Shown here: piece after piece, positions 24,185-32,273 of the stretch
Layout of the letters: each line of letters begins with the position of its first letter
Numbering within the stretch: position 1 is the stretch's first letter
From: JB111 sp052093225
Lineage (GTDB): Bacteria; Actinomycetota; Actinomycetes; Actinomycetales; Actinomycetaceae
Assembly: GCA_052093225.1 (NCBI GenBank)
Contig: JBQDDG010000014.1
Coordinates: 4,937 to 68,936 of the forward strand
Length of the DNA stretch: 64,000 nucleotides
Direction of reading: 5' to 3'
The notes under the pieces: generated by a model
Database searches by the model: none
The model's input: only the letters and a program-made list of their open reading frames with translations
Told to the model about the DNA's origin: nothing
Translations under genes and position numbers: made by a program

Positions 24185-25696
24185 CTACTCCTGGGCGAGC
24201 AGCTCCACGCCGGCCCCGATGATCGTCGTCGCGCGCAGCTGGTCGATCTGCTCCTCGCTGCGGGTCTGCACGATGAGCACCTGCCCGTCGCCCTCCTCGT
24301 CGGAGCCCGACTCGACATAGAACGAGAACGCGAGCACGCCCGGCGCGGAGCCGCCCTTGAACCCCTGGTACGACGCCCCCTCGGGGACGGCGACCCCCGG
24401 GTTCGCGGAGAGGATGTCGCGGACGGGCTCCCCCGCCTCCTCGCCGGCCTGCTCCTGGAGCCGCGCGAACGTCGAGCACACGTCCTCGCCGGTGAGCATC
24501 CAGCCCACGCCGCCCGGCCACCGGGGCTCGGTGACGGCACCCGGCTCGAGGTCCAGCTCGGCGGGCAGCTGGTCGAGGACGGCCTGGCGCTCCTCCGGCG
24601 TCCCGGCCGCCGCCCACTGCTCCCGCAGGGCGTCGTCGGCCTGCCAGCCGAGCTGGAAGAACTGGCGCGTGCTCGCCACCGGGAGCACCCGCGAGGTGTC
24701 CAGGCCGGCCGCCTCGGCCGCACCGGCGATCGCGTCCTGGCCGACGGCGTCGAGCAGGAGGTCGGTCGCGGTGTTGTCGCTGATCGAGATCATCAGCTCG
24801 GCGGCCTCCTGGACGGTGACCGTCGAACCGGCCTCGCGCTCCTGGAGGATCCCGGAGGGCAGGCTGCGGAGCTCGTCCGTGATCGCCAGGTCGTCGTCCC
24901 AGGCCAGGTCACCGGCCTCGACGGCGTCGGCCACCGCGGACAGGACGATGAGCTTGAAGACAGAGCCGCTCGGTGCGGGCTCGCCGCCCTCGGTGACGCC
25001 GTCGGTGGTGTGCTCGATCGTGCACTGCCCGTCCGCGACGCTCCCGACGACGACCTGGCTCTCGCCGCCGAGCTCCTCGAGCGCCGTGTCGAGGTCCCCC
25101 CAGCCGCTGAGCTCGGGCGGCTCGCCGGAGGTGTCGGGCACGAAGCTGAGTCCGGCGAGCCGCCCGTCGTCGCCGAGGACGGCGTTCATCAGGAGGTCTC
25201 CGGCCTCCGCCTGGAGGCGTACGTCCGCCCTCGGCTGCGTCGAGTCCGTCTGGACCGCCGCGGTCACGGTGTACGGGCCGCCCGCGCGGAGCTGAGCGAA
25301 GAGGGTCGCGAACTGCTCGGCAGGGACCTGGGCGAGCATCTCGTCGGACATCCGCTCCTCGACCTCGGCCGCCTCCGGGTCCTCGGCGCCGGGCTCCAGC
25401 AGCGCGAGCACCCACTCGACGTGGTCGAGGAGCTCGGGGTTCGTCACGTGGTCCGCGGGGTCGACGGCGTCTGCCGCGCCATCGGAGGGGCTCTCGCCCG
25501 AGGCGCTCTCGCCGCCCGACGCCGTCTCGTCACCCTGGCCGTCGCTCGCCCCTTCCGAGGCGGCCCCGTCCCCCGACGTCGACGCCTCGGCGGGCGGGTC
25601 CGTCTCGTCGTCCGAACCGGTCCCGCAGCCGGCGAGCAGGAGGGCGGCCGCGAGGCCGGCGGTCAACGGGAGGCGGGCGCGCGTCGTCGGACTCAT
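24185..25696 (-). CDS. Class A beta-lactamase-like serine hydrolase lipoprotein
   Basis: 503 residues. Lipoprotein signal (LPLTAGLAAALLLAGC, Cys about 23), an acidic Ser/Gly linker to about 80, an NTF2-like region (to about 215), then a beta-lactamase domain with SVFK (SxxK), ISDN (SDN) and FKGGS (KTG-type) in the right order. Likely extracellular penicillin-binding or beta-lactamase-type hydrolase; ligand unknown. ATG at 25696 preceded by CAGACT 7 nt upstream. Confidence 0.88.
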   Translation of the reverse strand: MSPTTRARLPLTAGLAAALLLAGCGTGSDDETDPPAEASTSGDGAASEGASDGQGDETASGGESASGESPSDGAADAVDPADHVTNPELLDHVEWVLALLEPGAEDPEAAEVEERMSDEMLAQVPAEQFATLFAQLRAGGPYTVTAAVQTDSTQPRADVRLQAEAGDLLMNAVLGDDGRLAGLSFVPDTSGEPPELSGWGDLDTALEELGGESQVVVGSVADGQCTIEHTTDGVTEGGEPAPSGSVFKLIVLSAVADAVEAGDLAWDDDLAITDELRSLPSGILQEREAGSTVTVQEAAELMISISDNTATDLLLDAVGQDAIAGAAEAAGLDTSRVLPVASTRQFFQLGWQADDALREQWAAAGTPEERQAVLDQLPAELDLEPGAVTEPRWPGGVGWMLTGEDVCSTFARLQEQAGEEAGEPVRDILSANPGVAVPEGASYQGFKGGSAPGVLAFSFYVESGSDEEGDGQVLIVQTRSEEQIDQLRATTIIGAGVELLAQE

Positions 25697-25701
25697 CGGG
25701 G

Positions 25702-26304
25702 TCAGTCTGGCAGAGCGGGACCCGCGAGCAAGGCCCTGACCTGCGCATGCAGCACCGGGACCTCGTCGGGGGCATGGACGTGGCCGCCCGCGACGGCGGA
25801 GGCGAACCCGTCCACCAGGAGGAGCACCCACGCCGTGAGCCGCTCGGGAGAGAGGTCGCTCCGTGCATCACCGGCCCGCTGCGCGCGCGCCACCCAACGC
25901 CCGAGCTGCTCGCGCGCCGCGCGCTCCTCCGCCTCGAGGGCGGCGACGACGTCGGGCCGGTGGGTCATCGCGCCGACCGCACGCACGAAGCCGGCGGCGC
26001 GCGGGTCCGCGAGGTCGGCGACGGCGAGGTCGACGTAGTCGGCGAGGACCTTCAGCGGAGGGGCGTCGTCGTCGAGGCCATCGAAGAACTCCCTGGTCTC
26101 GGCGGCCCCGAGCTCGAGGATCGCGACGACGAGCGCGTCCTTCGTCGGGAAATGGTGGAAGAACGTGCCCGAGCCGACGCCGGCGACCCGGCAGATCTCG
26201 GCGGTCGTCGCGCCATGGCCGTGCCGGGCGAAGGCGGTGAGCCCGGCGTCGACCAGCTGGAGCCGTCTGGCGGCCCGCAGCTCAGGGTCGACGGGTCTGG
26301 CCAT
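25702..26304 (-). CDS. TetR-family regulator
   Basis: 200 residues. N-terminal HTH: LQLVDAGLTAFARHGHGATT, AEICRVAGVGSGTFFHHFPTKDALV; C-terminal ligand-binding helices with the FVRAVGAMTHRPDVVAALEAEE segment typical of drug-responsive TetR proteins. Divergent from a multi-helix membrane protein, which it most likely represses through the palindrome between them. Confidence 0.92.
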   Translation of the reverse strand: MARPVDPELRAARRLQLVDAGLTAFARHGHGATTAEICRVAGVGSGTFFHHFPTKDALVVAILELGAAETREFFDGLDDDAPPLKVLADYVDLAVADLADPRAAGFVRAVGAMTHRPDVVAALEAEERAAREQLGRWVARAQRAGDARSDLSPERLTAWVLLLVDGFASAVAGGHVHAPDEVPVLHAQVRALLAGPALPD

Positions 26305-26316
26305 GCCCCCACCCTA

Positions 26317-26342
26317 GTTAATGGAGTGACCACTCTGTTAAC
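26317..26342. promoter_or_regulatory. TetR operator palindrome
   Basis: 26-bp dyad: arms 26317-26328 and 26331-26342 match at 10 of 12 positions (GTTAA-nn-GAGTG / CACTC-nn-TTAAC) around a 2-bp centre. It fills the 46-base space between the divergent TetR and membrane-protein starts and overlaps the -10 position of the latter. Confidence 0.8.
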
Positions 26343-26350
26343 GTCGCGTC

Positions 26351-27400
26351 ATGCTCCCGCTGCGGCAGCGCCTCGTCTCGATCCTCGCGATCGCCCTCAC
26401 CGCGCCGGTCTGCGCGGAGTTCCTCCAGGCCTACCTGGGCTTGACGGGCGACGCCGCCGAGCTCGCCGCCGCGGCGGTGTTCCTCGCGCCGCTCTACGGC
26501 GGTGCCGCCCTCCTCGTCCGCGACCTCGCGGTGCGCACCGGGCGCGGATGGACGGGGGTGCTCCTCCTCGCGGCGGCGTTCGGCCTCGCGATGACGGGCG
26601 TCATCGACCTGTCGATGTTCGCCGGCGACCGCCCCGACGTCGCCTACTGGGCCGAGCTCCGCGAGCCGACCCTGGTGGGCCCGCTCGGCCTCAGCGCCTA
26701 CGCCACGTTCGTGTGGGTGCTCGGGCACGTGACCATGAGCGTCGGCGCGCCGCTCGCCGTCCACGGTGCGCTCGCGCCCCGGCACGCGGGGCGGCCGCTG
26801 CTCGGGTGGTTCGGCACGGCGCTCACTGCCCTGGCGCTCCTCCTCGTCGCGGTCGCGGTCCACCTCGACGGGCGCGACATGTACGGGTACGCGCCGTCGG
26901 TGGCCCAGGTCGTCGGACCACTCGTCGGCGTGGCGGCGCTCGTCGCGCTCGCGCTGTCCCCGCTCGGCCGGCCGGTACGCCGCAGGGTCCCGGGGGCCGG
27001 GCCGCGCGTGCCGGCCTGGGCGATCGTCGCGGTGGGCGTGCTCGGCAAGGCCGTGCTCGACGTCGTCCCTCCCACCTGGACGGGCCTGACGCTCACGGCG
27101 GCCTACGTGGCCGTCCTTTGCTGGTGGCTACGGCGGATCGCTGCCGGCCGGCGGTGGGGCGCCCGGGAGATCGGCGTCCTCGGCGCCTCGCTCGTCGTCT
27201 CGACGGTGCTCATCGGCTTCCTCGCGCCGCTGCCCGAGGGCGTGACCATGACGGCCAAGGTCGGTCAGAACCTCGTGCTGCTCGCGGCCGCGGTCGCGGT
27301 GCTCGTCGCGGTGCTCCGGAAGAGCCCGCGCTACGACCCCGCGCTCGAGGCGATCCCCTTGCCGCCCCGCTCGGGCTTCGGCTTCCGCCCCTCCACGTAG
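26351..27400 (+). CDS. Multi-helix membrane protein under TetR control
   Basis: 349 residues with about nine to ten transmembrane helices from residue 10 to 320, a layout like CAAX-protease-like or ABC-2-type membrane proteins, though no diagnostic motif is seen. The leaderless-looking ATG at 26351 is 9 nt after the operator. Its last 70 bases overlap the end of the convergent channel gene. As the only divergent partner of TetR, it may export or respond to the TetR ligand (inference). Confidence 0.65.
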   Translation: MLPLRQRLVSILAIALTAPVCAEFLQAYLGLTGDAAELAAAAVFLAPLYGGAALLVRDLAVRTGRGWTGVLLLAAAFGLAMTGVIDLSMFAGDRPDVAYWAELREPTLVGPLGLSAYATFVWVLGHVTMSVGAPLAVHGALAPRHAGRPLLGWFGTALTALALLLVAVAVHLDGRDMYGYAPSVAQVVGPLVGVAALVALALSPLGRPVRRRVPGAGPRVPAWAIVAVGVLGKAVLDVVPPTWTGLTLTAAYVAVLCWWLRRIAAGRRWGAREIGVLGASLVVSTVLIGFLAPLPEGVTMTAKVGQNLVLLAAAVAVLVAVLRKSPRYDPALEAIPLPPRSGFGFRPST

Positions 27401-28239
27401 TGGAAGATCGTCCAGTACAGGACCCCGATCATCACGCCGCCGCCGACGACGTTGCCGAGCGTGACCGGAATCAGGTTGTCCAGGTAGAACGCGCCCCACG
27501 TGAGGTCGGAGTAGGCGGCCGCGTCGACCCCGGCGTTCGCGAAGAAGTCCGCGCCGGCGGTGTCCTTGATGAGGATCGCCAGCGGGATGAGGAACATGTT
27601 GGCCACCGAGTGCTCGAACCCGGAGGCGACGAACAGGGCGATCGGCATGGTGACGGCGAGGATCTTGTCCGTCGTCGTCCGGCCCGAGTAGGCGGCCCAG
27701 ATCGCCAGGCAGACCATGAGGTTGCACAGGATGCCGAGGACGAACGCCTCGAGGAACGTGTGGGAGACCTTCGTCGTCGCCGCGTTGAGCACGACGACGC
27801 CCCAGCCGCCGTCCGCCTGCTCCCAGGTGCCGCCCACGAGCACGAGGACGACGATCGTCAGGGCGCCGAGGAAGTTGGCCACGTAGACGATGCCCCAGTT
27901 GCGCAGCAGCTGCAGCCAGGTGATCCGGCCGCTCGCCCGCGCGGTGAGAGTGAGGGTCGAGGAGGTGAACAGCTCCGCGCCCGTGAGGACCACGAGCGCG
28001 AGGCCGCTGGAGAAGACCAGGCCGCCGAGGACCTTGGCCACCCCGAAGGGCAGGTCCTGCGCGCCGACCTGGCTGGTCACGTAGAAGACGAACCCGAGCG
28101 CGATGTAGCCGCCCGCGGTGAGGCCGAGCAGGAGGGACTTCAGCGGCCGCCCGGTGGCCTTCGCGAAGGCGGCGTCCTCCGCCGTCTGCGCCATCTGCGC
28201 CGGGGTCGGCATCTCGGGGGGTCGACCGTCGTCGGCCAT
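27331..28239 (-). CDS. Formate/nitrite transporter family channel
   Basis: 302 residues, six helices, FNT family (PF01226): the LTGAELFTSSTL segment (FNT signature 1), GILCNLMVCLAIW, GFEHSVANMFLIP and GNVVGGGVMIGVLYW (signature 2). FNT channels move formate, nitrite or hydrosulfide. AGGAG lies 7 nt before the ATG. A hairpin 54 bases upstream separates it from the HMA-like and oxidoreductase genes, so it may have its own transcript. Confidence 0.9.
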   Translation of the reverse strand: MADDGRPPEMPTPAQMAQTAEDAAFAKATGRPLKSLLLGLTAGGYIALGFVFYVTSQVGAQDLPFGVAKVLGGLVFSSGLALVVLTGAELFTSSTLTLTARASGRITWLQLLRNWGIVYVANFLGALTIVVLVLVGGTWEQADGGWGVVVLNAATTKVSHTFLEAFVLGILCNLMVCLAIWAAYSGRTTTDKILAVTMPIALFVASGFEHSVANMFLIPLAILIKDTAGADFFANAGVDAAAYSDLTWGAFYLDNLIPVTLGNVVGGGVMIGVLYWTIFHYVEGRKPKPERGGKGIASSAGS

Positions 28240-28292
28240 GTGTGCTCCTGGGTACGCGGGGACTTCTCGTCCGGTGGTGTCGGTGGTCGGCG

Positions 28293-28316
28293 TCCCGCGA
28301 GGCGTGCCTCGCGGGA
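28293..28316 (-). terminator. Hairpin terminator upstream of the channel gene
   Basis: Perfect 11-bp stem (28293-28303 with 28306-28316) after the HMA-like gene stop and before the FNT channel start. Confidence 0.6.
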
Positions 28317-28362
28317 GGCGGATCGACGTCGGGGCTCCGCGGACCCGGTGGTGCAGGTCCGG

Positions 28363-28581
28363 TCAGACGATCGAGTAACTGCCCGCCTGGTGCAGGGCGT
28401 CCTCGATGACGGCGGGGTCCAGCACGACGTCGTCCTTGTGCTTGAGGATGATCCGGTTCTCGCCGTCCTCGATCTCCGCCGAGAACCCCCCGACGCCGCT
28501 GACGCCGTACATGGCGGCGCGCACCGCCAGGACGTCACCGTTCGTCGTCATCCCGTCGACTCGGAAGGTCGTGCTGATCAA
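28363..28581 (-). CDS. HMA-like small protein lacking the CxxC metal site
   Basis: 72 residues. The order VDGM-(T-T-N-G-D)-VLAVRAAMYGVSGV, VVLDPAVIEDALHQAGSYSI follows a heavy-metal-associated ferredoxin-like fold, but the metal motif CxxC after GM is replaced by TTNG. TTG start at 28581 with GAGGGGGA upstream. It lies between a molybdoenzyme and an FNT channel. It may be a degenerate chaperone with a new partner role. Confidence 0.65.
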   Translation of the reverse strand: MISTTFRVDGMTTNGDVLAVRAAMYGVSGVGGFSAEIEDGENRIILKHKDDVVLDPAVIEDALHQAGSYSIV

Positions 28582-28612
28582 CTGGTCCCCCTCGGGTTCG
28601 GTTCGCTCAGGT

Positions 28613-30133
28613 TCAGATCACTCCGTTGAACGCCTGCATGGCGCCGTCCTCACGGGTCCCCCCGCGGCCGTCACCGTACTCGGAGTAGTCCCGGATCCAC
28701 TCGACGCTCCGCACCCACTTGACCATCTTGTAGCCGTGGTTGGACTCCACCCGCAGCCGGAGCGGAGCGCCGAGGTGGAGGTCGAGGGGGCGGCCGTTGC
28801 GCTCGTAGGCGAGGATCGTGTCGTCCTCCGCGAGCATCTTCATGTCGAGCACCGTGTAGAAGGGCTCGCGGGGCCGGTGGTCCCACATCTCCTGGGCGAG
28901 GCCGTGGGACGTGATCATCACGTAGTCGGCGCCCTCGGGCCGGGGGCCGAGCCGGTCGAGCACGTCGGTGAGCTTGACGCCGGCCCACCTCGAGGTGGCC
29001 GACCAGCCCTGCATGCACGTGTGGACGGCGATGTACTCGGTCCTCGGCATGGCCTTGAGGTCGTCGAGGCCGAGCTCGATCGAGGTGCCGTCCAGCGCGT
29101 TGCCCACCTCCAGGCGCCAGTCCTTCCAGCCCGTGTCCCGGTGGTGCAGCCACTCGGTCGACTCGTCCCCGGTGGGCGGCAGGCCGTTCGTCCAGTGGAA
29201 CTCGGAGATGTCCTTCTCCGTGTAGACCTGCTGCTTCTGCATCCGGGGCTTGAGCGGGTTGAGGAAAATCTTGCGCCCCGGCTCCGTGAGCGTGACGAGG
29301 ATCTTCTGCGTGAGCGGCCGGTTGATGAGCGAGGCGTAGCTCAGCGCGATCCAGAAGATGAAGACGAGCGCGACGGTGATGATGACGGTCGTGAACGCCT
29401 GGGCGTACCGGGTGGTGTCGGTGACGCCGAAGGCCATGTGCGGCAGGTTGTACTCGGGGTGCACGAGGAAGACGAGACCCACGTGCATGACGATGAAGAG
29501 CGTCATGAACACCATGGCGATGAAGTGCAGCGAACGCGCTCCCTGGTGACCGCCGAACATCTTGACGTAGCGGGGGAAGCGGGAGCGGATGGCCGGCGCC
29601 ATCGCGAGTCCCGAGAGGATGAGGAAGGGCGCGAGCAGGAAGATCACCGCGGTGTAGCCGAGCATCTGCAACGCGTCGTACGGGGTGAAGTGCTCGATCC
29701 CCGGGACACCGAGACCGAGGTAGATCTTCAGCGACTCCCAGGCCTCGGGGAAGACGTCCCACGAGGTGGGGATGATGCGGCGCCACAGGCCCGTGCCGAA
29801 CAGCAGCACCACGTAGACCAGGCCGTTGAGCACCCAGAGCATGACGCCGAGGCCGTGGAAGTGGCGGCCGAGCCCGATGTTCTTGCGCCCGGGCAGCCCG
29901 AGGACCGGGCTCAGGCTGCGCTCGTCCATCAGCGAGGTGTAGACGCCCTCCTCCTGGGGAAGCTCCTGCCTCGTGAACTTCAGCCACTCGGTGCCGGGCT
30001 TGCTGTCGTTGCGCCACCACAACCTCGGCAGGGAGGAGAGCATCTCCCAGCCGCTGCGGATGAGGATGCCGATGAGCACGAAGTTGATGAGGTGCGTCGC
30101 GCGAAGCCAGAGCGGAAAGTTCGGGTCGTCCAC
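28613..30133 (-). CDS. Cytochrome b-molybdopterin oxidoreductase fusion (sulfite oxidase-type)
   Basis: 506 residues. N-terminal half: membrane cytochrome b561-like domain with about five helices and His residues for haem (ATHLINF, RHFHGLGVML, SLHFIAMVFM, VMHVGLVFLVHPE). C-terminal half: sulfite oxidase-type molybdopterin domain with the ligand cysteine in HTCMQGWSATSRWAGV and GAPLRLRVESNHGYKMVKWV. GTG at 30133 with GGAGG 5 nt upstream; longer frames are non-homologous. It probably passes electrons between the quinone pool and a small oxyanion or S-compound; the substrate is unknown. Confidence 0.85.
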   Translation of the reverse strand: MDDPNFPLWLRATHLINFVLIGILIRSGWEMLSSLPRLWWRNDSKPGTEWLKFTRQELPQEEGVYTSLMDERSLSPVLGLPGRKNIGLGRHFHGLGVMLWVLNGLVYVVLLFGTGLWRRIIPTSWDVFPEAWESLKIYLGLGVPGIEHFTPYDALQMLGYTAVIFLLAPFLILSGLAMAPAIRSRFPRYVKMFGGHQGARSLHFIAMVFMTLFIVMHVGLVFLVHPEYNLPHMAFGVTDTTRYAQAFTTVIITVALVFIFWIALSYASLINRPLTQKILVTLTEPGRKIFLNPLKPRMQKQQVYTEKDISEFHWTNGLPPTGDESTEWLHHRDTGWKDWRLEVGNALDGTSIELGLDDLKAMPRTEYIAVHTCMQGWSATSRWAGVKLTDVLDRLGPRPEGADYVMITSHGLAQEMWDHRPREPFYTVLDMKMLAEDDTILAYERNGRPLDLHLGAPLRLRVESNHGYKMVKWVRSVEWIRDYSEYGDGRGGTREDGAMQAFNGVI

Positions 30134-30242
30134 CGGTTCCTCCGTCGGAGATGGGCGCTTGAATGGGGGGCGGGCCCACTTTATCCAGCGATATCCCGAA
30201 ATGAAACGGCAAGGATGCGGAGAATAGTACGTTTCGCACGAC

Positions 30243-30296
30243 TTGTCCGAATAATTGTCGGCGCGGAGAAATACTTGTGTCGAATTCTTCGGACAA
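30243..30296. promoter_or_regulatory. 9-bp inverted repeat in AT-richer intergenic region
   Basis: TTGTCCGAA (30243-30251) and TTCGGACAA (30288-30296), perfect arms 36 bp apart, in a stretch clearly richer in A/T than its surroundings, upstream of the oxidoreductase gene. Either two copies of a half site for a regulator or a long-loop hairpin. Confidence 0.5.
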
Positions 30297-30315
30297 AGGT
30301 CCCGTGGGTCGCCGG

Positions 30316-31341
30316 TCAGTCGTGGGAAACCGGTCCCGAGAGCTGCGCGAGGGCGGCGTCGGAGTCGGCGAGTGCCGTCCGGTCGTGGGTGGAGGAGAAC
30401 GCGACGACCTCGCTCGCCTCGGTGCGCCGGACGAGCTCCGCGAGCCGGGCTGCGACCTCGGCCTGCGTGCCGTGGACGCCCTGGTCGATATGGCGCTGCA
30501 CGGCCGCCTCCTGCTTGTCCGTCAGGCGCGCGTGCGGCGCGGTGCGCAACGGCGGGAAGGCACCGATCGCCGTCGACTCGACCATCGCCCATGCCTCGTT
30601 CAGCGCCAGCTCCCGGGCGCGCTCCGCGCTCGGCGCAACGAGGACGTCGACGCTGATAAGGACGCGCGGCTCGGGATTCGCCGGGGTCGGCCGGAAGTCG
30701 CGGCGGTAGTCGGCGAGCGGCGCGAGGTCGCCCTGCAGGACGGGGCCCCCGACGACGACGGGCAGCCCGCGCTCAGCAGCCACCGCGAGGCCGGAGCCGG
30801 TGGCGAGGACGTACACGGGCGGGGCCGTCGCCGCGCGCGGCATCGCCGTGACCGGGCCGGCGTCGTCGAGGAGGTCCGTGAGGGCCTCGACGTCGCGGGC
30901 GAAGTCGCCCGGCGTGTACCGCTCGACCCCGAGCGCCTCGCGCACGGGCCTCGTGAACCCGAGGGAGCGGCCGACGCCGAGGTCGATCCGGCCCGGGTAC
31001 AGCGCGGTGAGCATCCGAGCCTGCTCGGCGACGACGATCGGGGCGTGGTTCGGCAGCATGACGCCCGCGGAGCCGACCCGGACCCGCTCGGTCCGGGCGG
31101 CGATCGCCGCCATGAGGAGCGGCGGCGCCCCGCTGGCGATGCCGGGGACGGCGTGATGCTCGGCCACCCAGACCCGGTGGAACCCGAGGCGCTCCGCGCG
31201 GATCGAGCGCTCGACCGTGGTCGTCAGGGCGTCGCCGGCGGGTTCGTCCTCGCGCGTGCGGGAGCGGTCGAGCAGGGAGATAGGGACGGACAGGAGCGGG
31301 GCGGACGAGGACGCTGACGCGGGCCCGGGCGACTGGGTCAT
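30316..31341 (-). CDS. LLM-class flavin-dependent monooxygenase (MsnO8-like)
   Basis: 341 residues of the bacterial luciferase-like family: SVPISLLDRS at the N-terminus, AERLGFHRVWVAEHHAVP, GSAGVMLPNHAPIVVAEQARML and GRIDLGVGRS. It uses reduced flavin to oxidise a small substrate. ATG at 31341. The upstream region holds three CTCGGC repeats at 19-bp spacing on the other strand. Confidence 0.88.
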   Translation of the reverse strand: MTQSPGPASASSSAPLLSVPISLLDRSRTREDEPAGDALTTTVERSIRAERLGFHRVWVAEHHAVPGIASGAPPLLMAAIAARTERVRVGSAGVMLPNHAPIVVAEQARMLTALYPGRIDLGVGRSLGFTRPVREALGVERYTPGDFARDVEALTDLLDDAGPVTAMPRAATAPPVYVLATGSGLAVAAERGLPVVVGGPVLQGDLAPLADYRRDFRPTPANPEPRVLISVDVLVAPSAERARELALNEAWAMVESTAIGAFPPLRTAPHARLTDKQEAAVQRHIDQGVHGTQAEVAARLAELVRRTEASEVVAFSSTHDRTALADSDAALAQLSGPVSHD

Positions 31342-31501
31342 GGTGCACCCGACGGTAGCCGCGTCCGGGCCGTGGCGCCCCGATCGTCAGCGCGTCCGGG
31401 CAGCGACGGTCGAGGTCGGTGTCCATCCGGCCACGGCGTCGACACGAAGGACGCACCGAGAACACGAGAACGTCACCGAGCGGACCTCCGGCGGCTGTCC
31501 T

Positions 31502-31547
31502 CTCGGCGACCTTCCGTGTCCTCGGCAACAGCTCGTTTCCTCGGCGA
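31502..31547. promoter_or_regulatory. Three 19-bp-phased direct repeats
   Basis: CTCGGCGA at 31502, CTCGGCAA at 31521 and CTCGGCGA at 31540, each preceded by C/T-rich bases. They occupy the 304-base region between the divergent LLM gene and the isomerase-type gene. The rest of this region shows nothing recognisable. Confidence 0.4.
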
Positions 31548-31645
31548 GAGCCCGTGTGGCCTCGATCTTGCGACGAATCCGGCGGCCCGCGTGCGTATCC
31601 CTGTGTGAGGCCGGCGAGCGTCGGCCCGCTCGAGGGGAGACGGAC

Positions 31646-32269
31646 ATGGCAGACATGACAGATATGGCGGACATGGCGGACACATACGAGCTCATCGTGA
31701 CCGAGCGCCGCAGGCTGGCGGACATCTTCGCGGAACTGACAGCCGAGCAGTGGCGCGCGCATAGCCTGTGCGAGCGCTGGAGCGTGCGGGAGGTGGTCGC
31801 GCACATGACGGCGCACCTCACCCGCACCGAGGACGAGTACATGACCGCAGTCATCGAGGCGGGCGGGGACATGAACACGATGCTCGACGGCTGGGCGCGC
31901 GCCGACGCCACCGCCCGCAGTGACGCCGACCTGCTCGAGCTCTACCGCTCCGGGGTCGAGAGCCGCTGGGAGCCCGGGGGCGGCGGTCTCGAGGGGGCGC
32001 TCAGCCACGACGTCATCCACGGTCTCGACATCACGGTGCCGCTAGGCCTGCCCGGCCCCGCGACCGAGGCCGTCGCCCGCGTCCTTCAGACAGCCGGACC
32101 GATGAACCTGGAGTTCTTCGGCGTCGACCTCACGGGGGTCCGGCTCGAGGCGACCGACGCGGACGCGGTGGTCGGCAACGGCGCGAGAGTCGTCGAGCTG
32201 CCGGCCACAGAGATCCTCCAGGTCATCACTGCTCGTCGGCCCCTCCCTTCCCCGTCCGGTTCCGCGTAG
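31646..32269 (+). CDS. Maleylpyruvate isomerase-family (mycothiol-dependent, DinB-like) protein
   Basis: 207 residues. DinB-like four-helix core with SVREVVAHMTAHL and the metal-binding SHDVIHGLDIT, as in the TIGR03083-type actinobacterial proteins that use mycothiol. The N-terminus is MADMTDMADMADT, encoded by a short tandem repeat that supplies four in-frame ATG codons; the first (31646) has GAGGGGA upstream. Followed by the sigma factor gene 4-10 bases on, so co-transcription is likely. Confidence 0.85.
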   Translation: MADMTDMADMADTYELIVTERRRLADIFAELTAEQWRAHSLCERWSVREVVAHMTAHLTRTEDEYMTAVIEAGGDMNTMLDGWARADATARSDADLLELYRSGVESRWEPGGGGLEGALSHDVIHGLDITVPLGLPGPATEAVARVLQTAGPMNLEFFGVDLTGVRLEATDADAVVGNGARVVELPATEILQVITARRPLPSPSGSA

Positions 32270-32273
32270 CGTC

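Noticed and set aside
23646..24320. Open frames through the repeat array (for example 224 residues, plus strand)
   Set aside because: Repeats of 19, 20, 62 and 182 bp do not keep one frame, and the peptides have no family features.
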